A stretch of DNA of 64,000 nucleotides from Paracoccaceae bacterium (GTDB taxonomy: Bacteria; Pseudomonadota; Alphaproteobacteria; Rhodobacterales; Rhodobacteraceae), in NCBI GenBank assembly GCA_014323795.1, contig JACONK010000008.1, positions 7,738-71,737 of the forward strand. Direction: 5' to 3'. Below are positions 10,006-19,408 of the stretch, one piece after another; positions within the stretch are counted from its first letter, which is position 1; the number at the start of each line of letters is the position of its first letter. The position numbers were made by a program, and so were the translations under genes. The notes under the pieces were generated by a model. It worked only from the letters and a program-made list of their open reading frames with translations. It did not search any database and had not been told where the DNA came from.

Positions 10006-12081
10006 GTGAAGCTGACAAGACAGGCTGCCTACTTGGTTATGGTGGATGGGCTCTACGCTCAGGCCCCCCGGTTTTTCCTGTGGGTGCCTGTCTGGCTGGG
10101 AGCCGGGGCAGCGGCCTATTTCTCTTTGCGCTTTGAACCGGGTATCGGCAGTTTTGCATGGTGTGCCGCGGTGACTTTGGCAGCTCTTTCGCTGGTTCTG
10201 CGGGGTGGAGATCTCCTGCGGGTGCTGGCCTGGTGTCCACTTTTGTTCAGCATCGGTTTTGGCTTGACGGCCTGGCGCAGTCACTCGGTATCGGCACCGA
10301 AACTCGGCTGGCATTATTACGGTGCGATAGAGGGGCGGGTTGTGCATCTGGACCGGTCTGCAAATAACATGATTCGTGTTACCCTCGCGGATCCGATCAT
10401 GGAGAAATTTTCGCCGGAGCATACGCCGTACCGTGTGCGCGTAGCCTTACATTCGAAAGTGGAAGGTACTAAACTGACGCCTGGCGCACGGATTATGCTG
10501 ACCGGGCACCTGTCCCCACCCGGCGGGCCGGTGGAACCGGGCGGTTTTGATTTTCAGCGCAAGGCCTGGTATGCGTCGCTCGGTGCTGTGGGGTATACCC
10601 GGGCACCGCCTGTGTTGGCGGTGCCGCCACAGGATGTATCCTGGGCGGATCGTATCTTTGCCTGGCGCATGGGGATTGCTGACTGGCTGCGCGCTGGCAT
10701 CCCCGGCCAGAACGGTGCATTTGCGGCGGCGATTCTGGCAGGCGACCGGTCGGAAATTGATCCGGAACGGCTGGAGGATCTGCGTCAGTCAAACCTTGCC
10801 CATCTGCTGGCGATTTCCGGGCTGCATATGGGATTGATGACCGGGTTTGTCTTTGCCGTGGTACGATTTGTGCTGGCAACTGTCCCGGCCGTGGCCTTGC
10901 GCCTGCCGGGCAAGAAAATCGCCGCCGTGGTCGCGCTGCTGGCGGGCGCGGGGTATCTGGCACTAAGCGGGGCGAGCATCGCCACGCAGCGCGCCTTTGT
11001 GATGGTCGCGGTGATGCTTGTCGCCGTTCTGATAGATCGGGCTGCAATCACCCTGCGGGCGGTGGCAACTGCGGCCACAATTCTGATTGTGTTACGCCCG
11101 GAATCCCTGACAGAGCCCGGTTTTCAGATGTCTTTTGCGGCGACCACGGCCCTGGTGGCAACCTTTGAATGGTTGAACCGGACACAGGTCTGGCACCGTA
11201 TGCGATATGGTCGGGGAAAGCAGGTTGCCCCGGCACTGTCGCTCTTTGTGGCGTCATTTGTCGCTGCTGCGGCGACGGCACCGATTTCTGCCTACCACTT
11301 CAATACCATGGCGCAATACGGGCTGATTGCCAACATGGCCTCCGTCCCGGTGATGAGCCTTGTTGTCATGCCTGCCGGGGTGACCGCAGCCGTGCTGGCA
11401 CCCCTGGGCCTGGAAACCCCGGCACTTTGGCTGATGAGCCTTGGGATTGGCTGGATTTTGAATGTCGCAACCTGGGTGGCAGGTTTTCCCGGATCTGTTA
11501 TCCGCATTCCTGCTGCGCCAGTGGCTGTGCTGAGCCTTATTATGATGGGCCTGCTGTGGGTTGTTATCTGGCGCGGGCCCGTACGCCTTGCAGGGTTTGC
11601 AGGGGTATTGCCTGGTATTCTGCTTTGGGCATGGGCCGAAAGGCCGGATATTCTGGTAACGGATAACGGGCACCTGGTAGGTATCGCGACCAAAGACGGT
11701 CGGGTGCTGAGCAAACCGCGCGGCAACAGGTTTGCTGCGGCGGTCTGGCTGGAAAACGACGGGGATGCGCTAAGCCAGCCGGAGGCGGCGGCACGCCATG
11801 CTTTTGACCGGCGCAGCTGGACGTTTCAGGCAGAGAATTATACCGTTGCTTTCAATGCGGAAAAAGAGCCGGAGCCGTCGCAATTGAAGGCGCTCTGCCG
11901 GCAGATGTCACTTGTTATTTTGCCAAACGTGGATGAAGGGCCGGATGGATGCCTGGTGCTGACCCGCAGGATCCTGCGCAACCGCGGGCCTGCGGCGATT
12001 GATGCAGGGCCGGACGGTAAACTGACTGTGACCCACGTGCGCGATGTGACAGGCGAGCGGTTGTGGAACGCCAGGAACTAA
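10006..12081 (+). CDS. comEC: ComEC/Rec2-family competence channel protein
   Basis: ComEC-family proteins form the inner-membrane channel for single-stranded DNA uptake during natural transformation. The 691-residue product has an N-terminal DUF4131-type region and a polytopic Competence domain with the hallmark HLLAISGLHMGLMTGF near residue 270. No C-terminal metallo-beta-lactamase domain is evident, as in other short alphaproteobacterial forms. GTG 10006 is used as the start, with weak ribosome-binding evidence. Its 3' end overlaps the truncated lexA remnant on the opposite strand by a few bases, so the lexA-truncating deletion ended exactly at this gene. Confidence 0.9.
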   Translation: MKLTRQAAYLVMVDGLYAQAPRFFLWVPVWLGAGAAAYFSLRFEPGIGSFAWCAAVTLAALSLVLRGGDLLRVLAWCPLLFSIGFGLTAWRSHSVSAPKLGWHYYGAIEGRVVHLDRSANNMIRVTLADPIMEKFSPEHTPYRVRVALHSKVEGTKLTPGARIMLTGHLSPPGGPVEPGGFDFQRKAWYASLGAVGYTRAPPVLAVPPQDVSWADRIFAWRMGIADWLRAGIPGQNGAFAAAILAGDRSEIDPERLEDLRQSNLAHLLAISGLHMGLMTGFVFAVVRFVLATVPAVALRLPGKKIAAVVALLAGAGYLALSGASIATQRAFVMVAVMLVAVLIDRAAITLRAVATAATILIVLRPESLTEPGFQMSFAATTALVATFEWLNRTQVWHRMRYGRGKQVAPALSLFVASFVAAAATAPISAYHFNTMAQYGLIANMASVPVMSLVVMPAGVTAAVLAPLGLETPALWLMSLGIGWILNVATWVAGFPGSVIRIPAAPVAVLSLIMMGLLWVVIWRGPVRLAGFAGVLPGILLWAWAERPDILVTDNGHLVGIATKDGRVLSKPRGNRFAAAVWLENDGDALSQPEAAARHAFDRRSWTFQAENYTVAFNAEKEPEPSQLKALCRQMSLVILPNVDEGPDGCLVLTRRILRNRGPAAIDAGPDGKLTVTHVRDVTGERLWNARN

Positions 12082-12463
12082 ACGCCAGGCAATATGTTAT
12101 CCGGCACGGAAACGTTGCCGGAGACGTGCCGTATCGCCTCGATCACTATGCCGGCAGTGATACGACCCATGACCAGGACCGATCCGGCGGTGCCCCCGGG
12201 GCCGACCTGTCCGCCTTGATTACGCGGGGTGCGGGGCCTGGCTCAATTATCTTCGGCAGGCGCATGATTTCGATGGCGCGGGCCTTATGGGCGAGGCGGC
12301 GGATGAAGCCGCGATCTTCAAGGGCTGTGATCAAACGGTGAATACCGGGCCTGGATCGAAGGCCCAGGGGCTTCTTCATCCCTTCAAACGACGGTGGAAT
12401 CCCGTCTTTCTGCAGGTGTATATGGATAAATTTCAGCAAATTCACATGTTTACATGTCAGCAT
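12078..12463 (-). pseudogene. lexA: lexA remnant: frameshifted and lacking the catalytic protease part
   Basis: LexA is the SOS repressor: an N-terminal winged helix binds DNA, and a C-terminal Ser/Lys peptidase S24 domain dimerises and self-cleaves at Ala-Gly. Here the frame from ATG 12463 gives [20 protein letters not shown], then [20 protein letters not shown], a clear LexA DNA-binding domain. Unusual changes sit in the recognition region ([14 protein letters not shown], where the family has DEMKEALDLRSKSG). The frame then departs at a G5 run near 12193-12197. One base over, the reading continues as [16 protein letters not shown], which includes the Ala-Gly cleavage site, then NVSVPDNILPGV and a stop at 12078-12080. 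About 110 residues with the catalytic Ser and Lys are absent. An uncleavable DNA-binding peptide could still be made. The gene follows moeA, its usual place in Rhodobacterales. Confidence 0.85.
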
Positions 12464-12517
12464 CTGCCCTACCCCTGTTTTAATGCGCAGGCGGCATAAC
12501 ATGCCTGTTTTGCGAGC

Positions 12518-12531
12518 GTTCTCCCTTGTTC
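12518..12531. promoter_or_regulatory. Degenerate alphaproteobacterial SOS box (GTTC-N6-GTTC)
   Basis: In alphaproteobacteria LexA binds the direct repeat GTTC-N7-GTTC. Upstream of the lexA remnant the sequence gttctcccttgttc has two GTTC half-sites separated by six bases instead of seven. It sits about 55 bases from the lexA start, where an autoregulatory box would be. The one-base loss resembles the one-base losses in the coding remnants. Chance occurrence cannot be excluded. Confidence 0.4.
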
Positions 12532-12611
12532 CAAGTGTGGTCTGAGTCGCTGTCAAAAGAAATTTTTGGAATCGCGCACATGGAAACAAGTGCTGACACC
12601 GGTGTGCTGAT

Positions 12612-13784
12612 CTAGAGCGGCAGGATGTTCACCCGCGCCCCCGCTTTCTGCGGCTCTGCGTTTGGTGCACGTACCATAAGGCAGTTTGCATCTGCCAGCA
12701 CCGATAAAAGAGAGCTGTCCTGTCGGGCAAAAGGCGTGACACGCCCGCCGTCAATCCGTGCGCGCATGTAGTGCATCCGCGGGCCGTTGGCACCGATATT
12801 GATGGCAAGTTCCGCGGTTCGGAAGGCGTTCGGCTCCGCCGGTAAACCCAGCATCGTGCGCAGCGCGGGCAGCACAAAGACATGGCCGCAGACCATTGCG
12901 CTGACGGGGTTACCGGGCAGGCCGATGACGGGTGTGCCGTGGAGCGTGCCGGCCATCAGCGGTTTTCCGGGGCGCATGGCAACCTTGTAAAGGGACTGTC
13001 GCAGACCCGCTTTCCCTGCAGCCTGGCGCACAAGGTCGCGGTCGCCAACCGACGCCCCGCCAAGCGTGATGATCGCGTCGGATTGCGCCCCGAAGGCGAA
13101 GGCCTGGGTCAGTGCCGGTTCCGTGTCGGGTGCGATTGGCAGCATCCGTGGTGTGCCGCCATGGGCGCGAATCAGTGCGGCCAGCCCAAGGTTGTTGGAA
13201 CTGATGATCTGGTCGGGTGCCGGATATTCGCCGGGCATGACAAGCTCATCTCCTGTGGTAATCAGGGCGACTACCGGGCGGCGGCGTACGCTGACCTGTG
13301 CCACATTCATGGCGGCAAGCAGCGAAATTTCTGCCGGGTTGAGGCGGCGCGGGGCCGATAGCCTGTCCCCTGCACGAAAATCGCTGCCCGCGGGGCGGAC
13401 ATATGGTGTGCTGTCAAGGTCATCGCCCAACGTGATTACAGTGCCGTCGCGATTGCAATCCTCTTGCGCCACGACGCGGTCCGCGCCTTCGGGCACGGGA
13501 GCTCCGGTGAATATGCGGACGGCCTGACCGGAGCTGACCGGGACTGACGCCCGCGCCCCCGCAATACTTTCCCCGATCACTGTCAGTTGGGCACCTGGTA
13601 TGATGTCCGCGCTGCGCACGGCGTACCCATCCATAACGGAGGAGGCGAAAGGGGGCTGATTGAGCCGGGCAACAGCATCTGCGGCGAGGACGCGCCCGGC
13701 TGCCTGCGTCAGTGGTACGGTCTCCGGGTCGAGAGGTTCAAACAGGTCGAGTACAGTGTCAAGAGCTTCAGCAACCGGGGTCAC
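12612..13784 (-). CDS. moeA: Molybdopterin molybdenumtransferase MoeA
   Basis: MoeA inserts molybdate into adenylylated molybdopterin to make active molybdenum cofactor. The 390-residue protein shows the MoeA N-terminal domain ([15 protein letters not shown]), the MogA-like central domain ([12 protein letters not shown] and the [11 protein letters not shown] loop) and the C-terminal beta domain ([19 protein letters not shown]). It overlaps moaC by 4 nt, so the two cofactor genes are translationally coupled within the trp-moa-moe-lexA operon. Confidence 0.94.
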   Translation of the reverse strand: MTPVAEALDTVLDLFEPLDPETVPLTQAAGRVLAADAVARLNQPPFASSVMDGYAVRSADIIPGAQLTVIGESIAGARASVPVSSGQAVRIFTGAPVPEGADRVVAQEDCNRDGTVITLGDDLDSTPYVRPAGSDFRAGDRLSAPRRLNPAEISLLAAMNVAQVSVRRRPVVALITTGDELVMPGEYPAPDQIISSNNLGLAALIRAHGGTPRMLPIAPDTEPALTQAFAFGAQSDAIITLGGASVGDRDLVRQAAGKAGLRQSLYKVAMRPGKPLMAGTLHGTPVIGLPGNPVSAMVCGHVFVLPALRTMLGLPAEPNAFRTAELAINIGANGPRMHYMRARIDGGRVTPFARQDSSLLSVLADANCLMVRAPNAEPQKAGARVNILPL

Positions 13785-14272
13785 ACCTCAAACCGCCCGG
13801 ATTTGCCGCCGTCTTTAAAAACCAGCTGCACGTTGCTGATAATTATATTTTTGTCGACTGCCTTGACCATGTCGTAGACCGTGAGTGCGGCACTGGTGAC
13901 GGCAGTCAGTGCCTCCATCTCCGCTCCGGTCCGGCCAGTGGTCTTCACGGTAGATTCAATCTCTACCCCGTTGTCGGACATTTGCAAATCAACGCTGACC
14001 CTCGTGATGGGCAGCGGGTGGCAGAGCGGGATCAGATCCGCGCATTTCTTGGCACCCATGATCCCGGCAAGGCGTGCGACCGCCAGCACGTCGCCTTTCG
14101 TCGTGCGTGCCTGTGCAATCAGGGTGCGGGTGTTTGCAGCCATCGTCACGCTTCCGCGTGCGACGGCGATGCGGCGGGTGACATCCTTGTCAGAGATGTC
14201 CACCATCCGTGCCGCGCCATCCGCATCAAAATGGGTCAGCCTGCCTGCCATCACAGGGCCTGCGGGGCCCAC
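13781..14272 (-). CDS. moaC: Cyclic pyranopterin monophosphate synthase MoaC
   Basis: MoaC acts with MoaA to form cyclic pyranopterin monophosphate, the first step of molybdenum cofactor synthesis. The 163-residue product carries the catalytic and structural motifs [20 protein letters not shown] and [20 protein letters not shown], followed by a Lys-rich end. The start at 14272 overlaps the trpC end by 22 nt; a downstream start is possible, but the conserved [16 protein letters not shown] supports this one. Confidence 0.95.
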   Translation of the reverse strand: MGPAGPVMAGRLTHFDADGAARMVDISDKDVTRRIAVARGSVTMAANTRTLIAQARTTKGDVLAVARLAGIMGAKKCADLIPLCHPLPITRVSVDLQMSDNGVEIESTVKTTGRTGAEMEALTAVTSAALTVYDMVKAVDKNIIISNVQLVFKDGGKSGRFEV

Positions 14273-15066
14273 GGGTCGGCTAACAGTTCCCTTGTGGCCA
14301 GGGTGACATTGTTGCGGCGCATCAGGCTTTCGCCAACCAGGAAATTGCGTACGCCGAATTGGGCAAGCTCTGCCAGATCCCGGGCGGTTGCAAGGCCGCT
14401 TTCACCCACCAGCAGTTTTTCAGCCGGGGCATAGCGGGCAAGGGTTTTGGTGATGTCCGGCACTATCTCGAACGTTTTTAGATTGCGGTTGTTGATCCCC
14501 AAAAGCGGAGAGCGCAGGCGGGTGGCGCGGTCAAGTTCTGCGTGGTCATGGATTTCTACCAGCACGTCCATTCCGTAGGAGAAAGCTGCCGCCTCCAGTT
14601 CCCCGGCCTGTGCGTCGGTCACGCCCGTCATGATGATCAGGATGCAGTCCGCACCCCAGGCGCGGGCTTCGGCGACCTGGTAGGTATCATACATAAAATC
14701 CTTGCGCAGGACGGGCAGGGTGACGGCCTCCCGCACGGCAGTCAGAAATTCCGGCGCGCCCTGAAAACTCGGCGTGTCGGTCAGCACACTAAGACAGGTC
14801 GCGCCGCCCTCGGCATAGGCTTTCGCCAGTGTCGGCGGATCAAAATCCTCCCGTATCAGGCCTTTGGACGGGCTTGCTTTCTTGATCTCTGCTATCAGGC
14901 CATACCCGCCTGCACCGGACGCACGGCGCAGAACTTCGGTAAATCCGCGGGGGGCGGGCTGGTCTTTCACCTGCGCCTCCAGCGTGGCAAGCGATACCCT
15001 CTCTTTGGCGGCAGCGATCTCCCCGAATTTGTACGCCTTGATCTTGTCAAGCACTGTTTGCGTCAT
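14251..15066 (-). CDS. trpC: Indole-3-glycerol phosphate synthase
   Basis: TrpC closes the indole ring from carboxyphenylaminodeoxyribulose phosphate in tryptophan biosynthesis. The 271-residue TIM barrel has [12 protein letters not shown] (substrate Lys and Ser), [24 protein letters not shown] and [12 protein letters not shown] in the right order. The start overlaps the uracil-DNA glycosylase stop by 4 nt. In the Rhodobacterales arrangement I know, trpC directly follows trpD, so the intervening ung is notable. Confidence 0.95.
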   Translation of the reverse strand: MTQTVLDKIKAYKFGEIAAAKERVSLATLEAQVKDQPAPRGFTEVLRRASGAGGYGLIAEIKKASPSKGLIREDFDPPTLAKAYAEGGATCLSVLTDTPSFQGAPEFLTAVREAVTLPVLRKDFMYDTYQVAEARAWGADCILIIMTGVTDAQAGELEAAAFSYGMDVLVEIHDHAELDRATRLRSPLLGINNRNLKTFEIVPDITKTLARYAPAEKLLVGESGLATARDLAELAQFGVRNFLVGESLMRRNNVTLATRELLADPWAPQAL

Positions 15067-15740
15067 TGGCCAATCCAGTCGATCTCTTCCTCGCCTCGCT
15101 CTCTAAACCATTTGTTTACGCGGGAAAATGGTCTGGAGCCGCAAAATGGCCTGGATCCGGAAGATTTGCGGCTTGCTGATAGCGGGGAAGGGTGCGTTGT
15201 TTCGATGACGAAATTTTTTGCGCGATCAACAGAACGTGCCGCTTTTTGGGCGTGCCTGCCCCAGAGAAGGTATGCGCACGGGGCGGTGGAGAGGCGATCA
15301 AGGATTTGCGTTATCAGCTCTGTCCAGCCAAGACCGGCATGGGTACCACACCTGGCCCTGGGCGGCACCGTGAGCGTTGTATTCAGAAGCAGAACACCCT
15401 GGTCCGCCCAGGCGGTCAGATCTCCGGTGGCAGGGTGCCGGCCGATGTCGGCCTTCAGCTCCCTAAAGATGTTACGCAAGGTGGCGGGAAGTGCGGTTTC
15501 AGCCGTGACCGAAAAGGCGAGCCCGTGGGCGTGGCCCGGGGTCGGATAGGGATCCTGGCCCAGGATCACCGCACGGGTGGCGTCCGGTTGGGTGCGTTCC
15601 AGTGCCGTGAAGACCTGATGAGGCGGTGGCAGGATGTCCGGCTCGGGCTTCCGGGCGATTCGGTCGGCGATTTTATCCGGTTCACCGCTTGAAAAGAAAG
15701 GCAGGTCAGCCCAGGCGCCCAGTCGCGCGGTATCAAACAT
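15063..15740 (-). CDS. ung: Uracil-DNA glycosylase (family 1) inside the trp operon
   Basis: Ung removes uracil from DNA to start base-excision repair. The 225-residue product has the water-activating loop [18 protein letters not shown], the uracil-binding LLLNTTLTV and the DNA-intercalation loop HPSPLSASR. The region after that loop is odd: [14 protein letters not shown] shows a small tandem duplication where the family has a single G-[SCK]-x-x-F-S motif, and the usual RGFF before it reads RKSS. It is placed between trpD (8-nt gap) and trpC (4-nt overlap), so it is expressed with the trp genes. Function is likely retained, though the altered loop leaves some doubt. Confidence 0.88.
   Translation of the reverse strand: MFDTARLGAWADLPFFSSGEPDKIADRIARKPEPDILPPPHQVFTALERTQPDATRAVILGQDPYPTPGHAHGLAFSVTAETALPATLRNIFRELKADIGRHPATGDLTAWADQGVLLLNTTLTVPPRARCGTHAGLGWTELITQILDRLSTAPCAYLLWGRHAQKAARSVDRAKNFVIETTHPSPLSASRKSSGSRPFCGSRPFSRVNKWFRERGEEEIDWIGQ
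15125..15158. repeat. Imperfect 18-nt-period tandem duplication within ung
   Basis: AAAATGGTCTGGAGCC at 15125-15140 and AAAATGGCCTGGATCC at 15143-15158 match at 14 of 16 positions with an 18-nt period. The duplication keeps the reading frame and adds about six residues ([12 protein letters not shown]) next to the DNA-intercalation loop of uracil-DNA glycosylase. Confidence 0.7.
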
Positions 15741-15748
15741 GTCGGTGC

Positions 15749-16774
15749 CTAGTCGTCGGCCGGTTCTGTGGTGATCCGGGCGAGTGCGGCGAGTTTTTGC
15801 ATCGCCTTGCCGCTGTCGATGCTCTCTGCCGCTATTGCAACACCTTCGGTCAGGTCAGACGTCTTGTCGGCAATGATGAGTGCTGCGGCACTGTTCAGGA
15901 GAACCGCATCACGGTATGCCCCTGTTTTACCGCCAAGAAGCGCATTAAGAGCGGCAGCGTTTTCTGCCGGTGTACCGCCGACGATGGCCTCGAACGGGTG
16001 AACGGGCAGGCCTGCGTCTTCCGGATGCAATGCACTGTCTGTGACGGTGCCGTCTTCAATCCTTGATACCCAGGTGACCCCGGCGATGGATATCTCATCG
16101 GTGCCATCAGCACCGTGTACGAGCCAGGCCTTCTCTGACCCGAGTTCATGCAAAACCTCTGCCATAGGGCGGATCATCTGCCGCGAGAAGGCACCGGTCA
16201 GTTGGCGTTTTACGCCCGCGGGGTTTGTCAGCGGACCGAGGATATTAAATATCGTTCGCGTCCCCAGGGCCTGGCGTGCCGGCATAACGAATCGCGTGGC
16301 GGGGTGGTGTATCGGTGCCATCATGAAGCCGATGCCCGCCTGCGCAATCGCTGCGTTCACCACATCCGGCCCGACCATGACCCTGACACCGAGCTCCCCG
16401 AGCACATCCGCCGTTCCGGATTTGGAGCTTAGGTTGCGGTTGCCATGTTTGGCGATAATGACGCCCGCACCTGCAACCACCAGTGCCGTCGCGGTGGAAA
16501 TGTTCAGTGTGGCTTTTCCGTCGCCTCCGGTACCCACGATATCCAGTGCGCCCTCATACGTATCCACTGCGTTGCATTTGGCCCGCATCACGGTTGCTGC
16601 CGCCGCATATTCGTCCACGCTTTCGCCCCTTGTGCGCAGCGTCATTAAAAATCCGCCGATTTGTTCGGGCGTAGCGTCGCCTTCCATGATCGTGGTGAAG
16701 GCGGTCTCCGCCTCCGTTCGGCTGAGCGGTCCGTCAATGGCCTTTGCGATAAGCGTCTTCAGTGTGTCGCTCAT
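15749..16774 (-). CDS. trpD: Anthranilate phosphoribosyltransferase
   Basis: TrpD transfers phosphoribose from PRPP to anthranilate. The 341-residue product has the PRPP-binding motif [20 protein letters not shown] at about residue 80 and the anthranilate-site segment [19 protein letters not shown]. The [17 protein letters not shown] segment is the conserved dimer and active-site region. It overlaps trpG by 4 nt, so amidotransferase and phosphoribosyltransferase are translationally coupled. Confidence 0.95.
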   Translation of the reverse strand: MSDTLKTLIAKAIDGPLSRTEAETAFTTIMEGDATPEQIGGFLMTLRTRGESVDEYAAAATVMRAKCNAVDTYEGALDIVGTGGDGKATLNISTATALVVAGAGVIIAKHGNRNLSSKSGTADVLGELGVRVMVGPDVVNAAIAQAGIGFMMAPIHHPATRFVMPARQALGTRTIFNILGPLTNPAGVKRQLTGAFSRQMIRPMAEVLHELGSEKAWLVHGADGTDEISIAGVTWVSRIEDGTVTDSALHPEDAGLPVHPFEAIVGGTPAENAAALNALLGGKTGAYRDAVLLNSAAALIIADKTSDLTEGVAIAAESIDSGKAMQKLAALARITTEPADD

Positions 16775-17352
16775 GCGGGCACCGGTGCCAGATCAAGGAA
16801 GGTCTTCAGCATCCTGTGGCCGTGTTCGGACGCGATGCTTTCGGGGTGAAACTGGACACCGTGGATTGGCAGTTCCTTATGGGCAAGGCCCATAATCGTG
16901 CCGTCTTCCAGCCAGGCGGTGATTTCCAGGCTATCCGGCAGGGTGTCCCGTTCCACTACCAGAGAATGATAGCGGGTTGCTGCAAAGGGTGTCGGCAAGC
17001 CGTTGCAAATACCTGCGCCCCTGTGGTGCACCGTGCCCGTCTTGCCGTGTACGATTTCCCGGCAGCGTATGATTTTGCCGCCGAAAGCCTGCCCGATGGT
17101 CTGGTGGCCCAGGCACACACCCAGAAGCGGTATCCCGGTCCGCGTTGCTGCTGCCGTCAGGGCCAGGCAGATGCCTGCCTGATCCGGGCCGCAGGGGCCC
17201 GGGCTTAGCACGATCATGTCGGGGTGCATGCCCATGGCATCCTGCACTGTCACCTCGTCGTTGCGGCGCACGACAACAGACGCACCCAGCTCCCCCAGAT
17301 AGTGCACCAGATTGTAGGTGAAACTGTCGTAGTTATCAATCAGAAGCAGCAT
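16771..17352 (-). CDS. trpG: Anthranilate synthase glutamine amidotransferase subunit
   Basis: TrpG supplies ammonia from glutamine to TrpE. The 193-residue class I amidotransferase has the nucleophile Cys in [15 protein letters not shown] and the His-Glu pair in [14 protein letters not shown]. The track ORF starts further upstream, but the typical N-terminus [19 protein letters not shown] fixes ATG 17352. The amidotransferase gene is separate from trpE, with a long gap of about 540 bp between them. Confidence 0.95.
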   Translation of the reverse strand: MLLLIDNYDSFTYNLVHYLGELGASVVVRRNDEVTVQDAMGMHPDMIVLSPGPCGPDQAGICLALTAAATRTGIPLLGVCLGHQTIGQAFGGKIIRCREIVHGKTGTVHHRGAGICNGLPTPFAATRYHSLVVERDTLPDSLEITAWLEDGTIMGLAHKELPIHGVQFHPESIASEHGHRMLKTFLDLAPVPA

Positions 17353-17893
17353 TTTGACCCTGTTTCCCAAAGACATGCCAGCCCGTGTGTAAGCCCTTGT
17401 ACCTTTCGGATGCCCCGTGCCCGACGGGCAATATAGAAAAAGCCGCAATGTGCGGGCAAGATCGAAAGCACACCGAAGAATGTTCGCGCACCCGGGCGGA
17501 CGTATACGGGCGAATTACCCGGCAATGGCGGACCTGATCCTAACCCTTCATTGGTCGGTTCCGCCCCCGCGGCACAACCCCCCCGCTACAACCCGCCCCC
17601 GCTACAACCAGCCATGGTCGCGCCGAACCCATGGTGCAGGGCCCCATCAGTGTTTCCGGATACTGAAAGATCACGGGGGCAATCGAGGCGACCAGGCTAC
17701 CCATGATCCTGCCCGGTACCAGCCGGTATTTTTTGCCGTCAGTTCTGCAAACCCCGGTTCTTTCAGCACAGGTTCATCACTGAAGGCGTATGAGAGGCTT
17801 CAGCGTATCTGACAAGTCCGTCATCGGCGTCACCTGTTGCAGTGCTCCGGTAAATAGCGGTTGGCAGCGAAAACCAGGCGCAAGACAGCCGCA
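17353..17893. other. Gene-free stretch between trpE and trpG
   Basis: No ORF here has protein-like composition; 17417-17812 is Pro/Arg/His rich. Three imperfect copies of a C-rich unit (ccccgcggcacaacc, ccccgctacaacc, ccccgctacaacc) occur at 17561-17609. The region should contain the promoter of the trpG operon. I found no convincing trp leader peptide, that is, no short ORF with consecutive Trp codons before a hairpin. Confidence 0.4.
17561..17609. repeat. Short C-rich tandem repeat
   Basis: Three degenerate copies of a roughly 15-nt unit with the core ccccgctacaacc lie head to tail upstream of trpG. Copies two and three share the core exactly; copy one reads gcggcacaacc. Confidence 0.5.
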
Positions 17894-19408
17894 CTATAAA
17901 TTTCCGCGCAAACTTACGAATTCCACCGCTTCGTCTGCTGCCTTGCGGAGGGCCCCTGCCTTGTCTACGGTTTCCTGGAATTCGGTGCCCGGGTCGCTAT
18001 CGTAAACGATGCCGCCACCGGCCTGGATGTAGAGCGTCTCATCCTGCACCACACCGGTGCGCAGCGCGATACAGATGTCCATTTCACCGGTGCAGGAAAA
18101 ATATCCGACACCGCCACCATAGATCCCGCGCTTTTCTTTTTCGAGTTCGTCTATGATCTGCATCGCACGAACCTTCGGTGCCCCGCTGACGGTGCCTGCG
18201 GGCAGGCCTGCCAGAAGGGCGGAGAGCGCATCGTGGTCGTCGCGCAACTGACCAATAACGTTTGAGACGATATGCATCACGTGGCTGTAGCGTTCGATGA
18301 TGAATTGTTCTGTCGGTTCCACCGTACCGGTCCTGGCCACCCGGCCCACGTCATTGCGGCCAAGATCAAGCAGCATCAGGTGTTCGGCAAGCTCTTTGGG
18401 GTCGGTGAGCAGGTCCGCCTCAAGTGCTTCATCCTCGGACCGGGTTTTGCCGCGTGGGCGGGTGCCTGCGATGGGGCGGATTGTGACCTCCCCTTCGCGC
18501 ACACGGACGAGGATTTCGGGGCTCGCGCCCACAACATGAAAGTCGCCGAAGTTGAAAAAAAACATGAACGGTGACGGGTTGGTACGACGCAGTGCACGAT
18601 AGAGCGCAAAGGGCGGCAGTCTGAAAGGCATGGCCCAGCGTTGGGAGGGAACCACCTGAAAGATATCACCTGCGCGAATGTAATCCTTTGCCTTTTCGAC
18701 CATGGCGAGGTACTCGTCCCTGGTGGTGTTTGACACCGGTTCCCCTACCGGTTCCCCTGACGTTACGATCCGCGCCTGCGGGGCAGGGCGTTCCAAATCA
18801 CGAATGGCGTCCATCACCCGTTCCGCCGCCTGCGCATAGGCCGTGCGGGCACTGAGGCCGGAGGCGGCCCAGACCGGAGAAACCACGATGATTTCATCCT
18901 TTACCCCGTCTACAGCAACCACGACCGAAGGGCGCACCATGCGTGCGTCCGGCAGGTTCAAAGGGTCCGGATTCACATCCGGCAGGTGTTCCGCCAGACG
19001 GATCATGTCATAGCCAAGAAAGCCAAAAAGCCCGGCAGAGATCGGGGGAAGACCATCAGGCAGGTCAATCCGGCTTTCCGCCAGAAGTGCCCGAAGGCTG
19101 CCCAGGGGGTCGTGGCCCGCATGCTCAAAGGCCGTGTTGTCGTAGCGGGCGTGCCGGTTAATCCGAACGGACCTGTTGCTGCATTCCCAAACAACGTCGG
19201 GCTTCATGCCTATACAGGAAAATCGCCCCCGGATTTCGCCGCCCGTCACACTTTCAAGAAGAAAGCTGTCAGCCTGCGCCTGCGCGAGTTTCAGCATAAG
19301 GCTGACGGGGGTGTCGAGGTCTGCCGTCAGGCGGGCAAAGACCACCTGGTTGCGCCCCTGCGCATGGATGTGTCTGAAGGCGGCGAATTCCGGTTCCAGT
19401 TTAGTCAA
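17894..19408 (-). CDS. trpE: Anthranilate synthase component I
   Basis: TrpE converts chorismate and ammonia to anthranilate. The 504-residue product has an N-terminal regulatory domain with the tryptophan-binding SFLLESVTGGEIRGRFSCIG region, and a C-terminal chorismate-binding domain with PIAGTRPRGKTRSEDE, LLDLGRNDVGRVA and GTVSGAPKVRAMQIIDELE. This is the usual proteobacterial length. It overlaps the upstream ppiD by 4 nt (ATGA), a coupling I recall as typical of Rhodobacterales. Confidence 0.95.
   Translation of the reverse strand: MTKLEPEFAAFRHIHAQGRNQVVFARLTADLDTPVSLMLKLAQAQADSFLLESVTGGEIRGRFSCIGMKPDVVWECSNRSVRINRHARYDNTAFEHAGHDPLGSLRALLAESRIDLPDGLPPISAGLFGFLGYDMIRLAEHLPDVNPDPLNLPDARMVRPSVVVAVDGVKDEIIVVSPVWAASGLSARTAYAQAAERVMDAIRDLERPAPQARIVTSGEPVGEPVSNTTRDEYLAMVEKAKDYIRAGDIFQVVPSQRWAMPFRLPPFALYRALRRTNPSPFMFFFNFGDFHVVGASPEILVRVREGEVTIRPIAGTRPRGKTRSEDEALEADLLTDPKELAEHLMLLDLGRNDVGRVARTGTVEPTEQFIIERYSHVMHIVSNVIGQLRDDHDALSALLAGLPAGTVSGAPKVRAMQIIDELEKEKRGIYGGGVGYFSCTGEMDICIALRTGVVQDETLYIQAGGGIVYDSDPGTEFQETVDKAGALRKAADEAVEFVSLRGNL

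Noticed and set aside
10006-12081. comEC as another pseudogene because its 3' end meets the lexA deletion
   Set aside because: The frame is open over 691 codons with the Competence-domain motifs and normal length for alphaproteobacteria.
12063-12341. Plus-strand ORF (92 aa) downstream of comEC
   Set aside because: It is antisense to the lexA remnant, which explains the sequence better.
14542-15549. Plus-strand 335 aa ORF over trpC and ung
   Set aside because: Antisense to two genes with clear motifs; no start signal and no recognisable domains.
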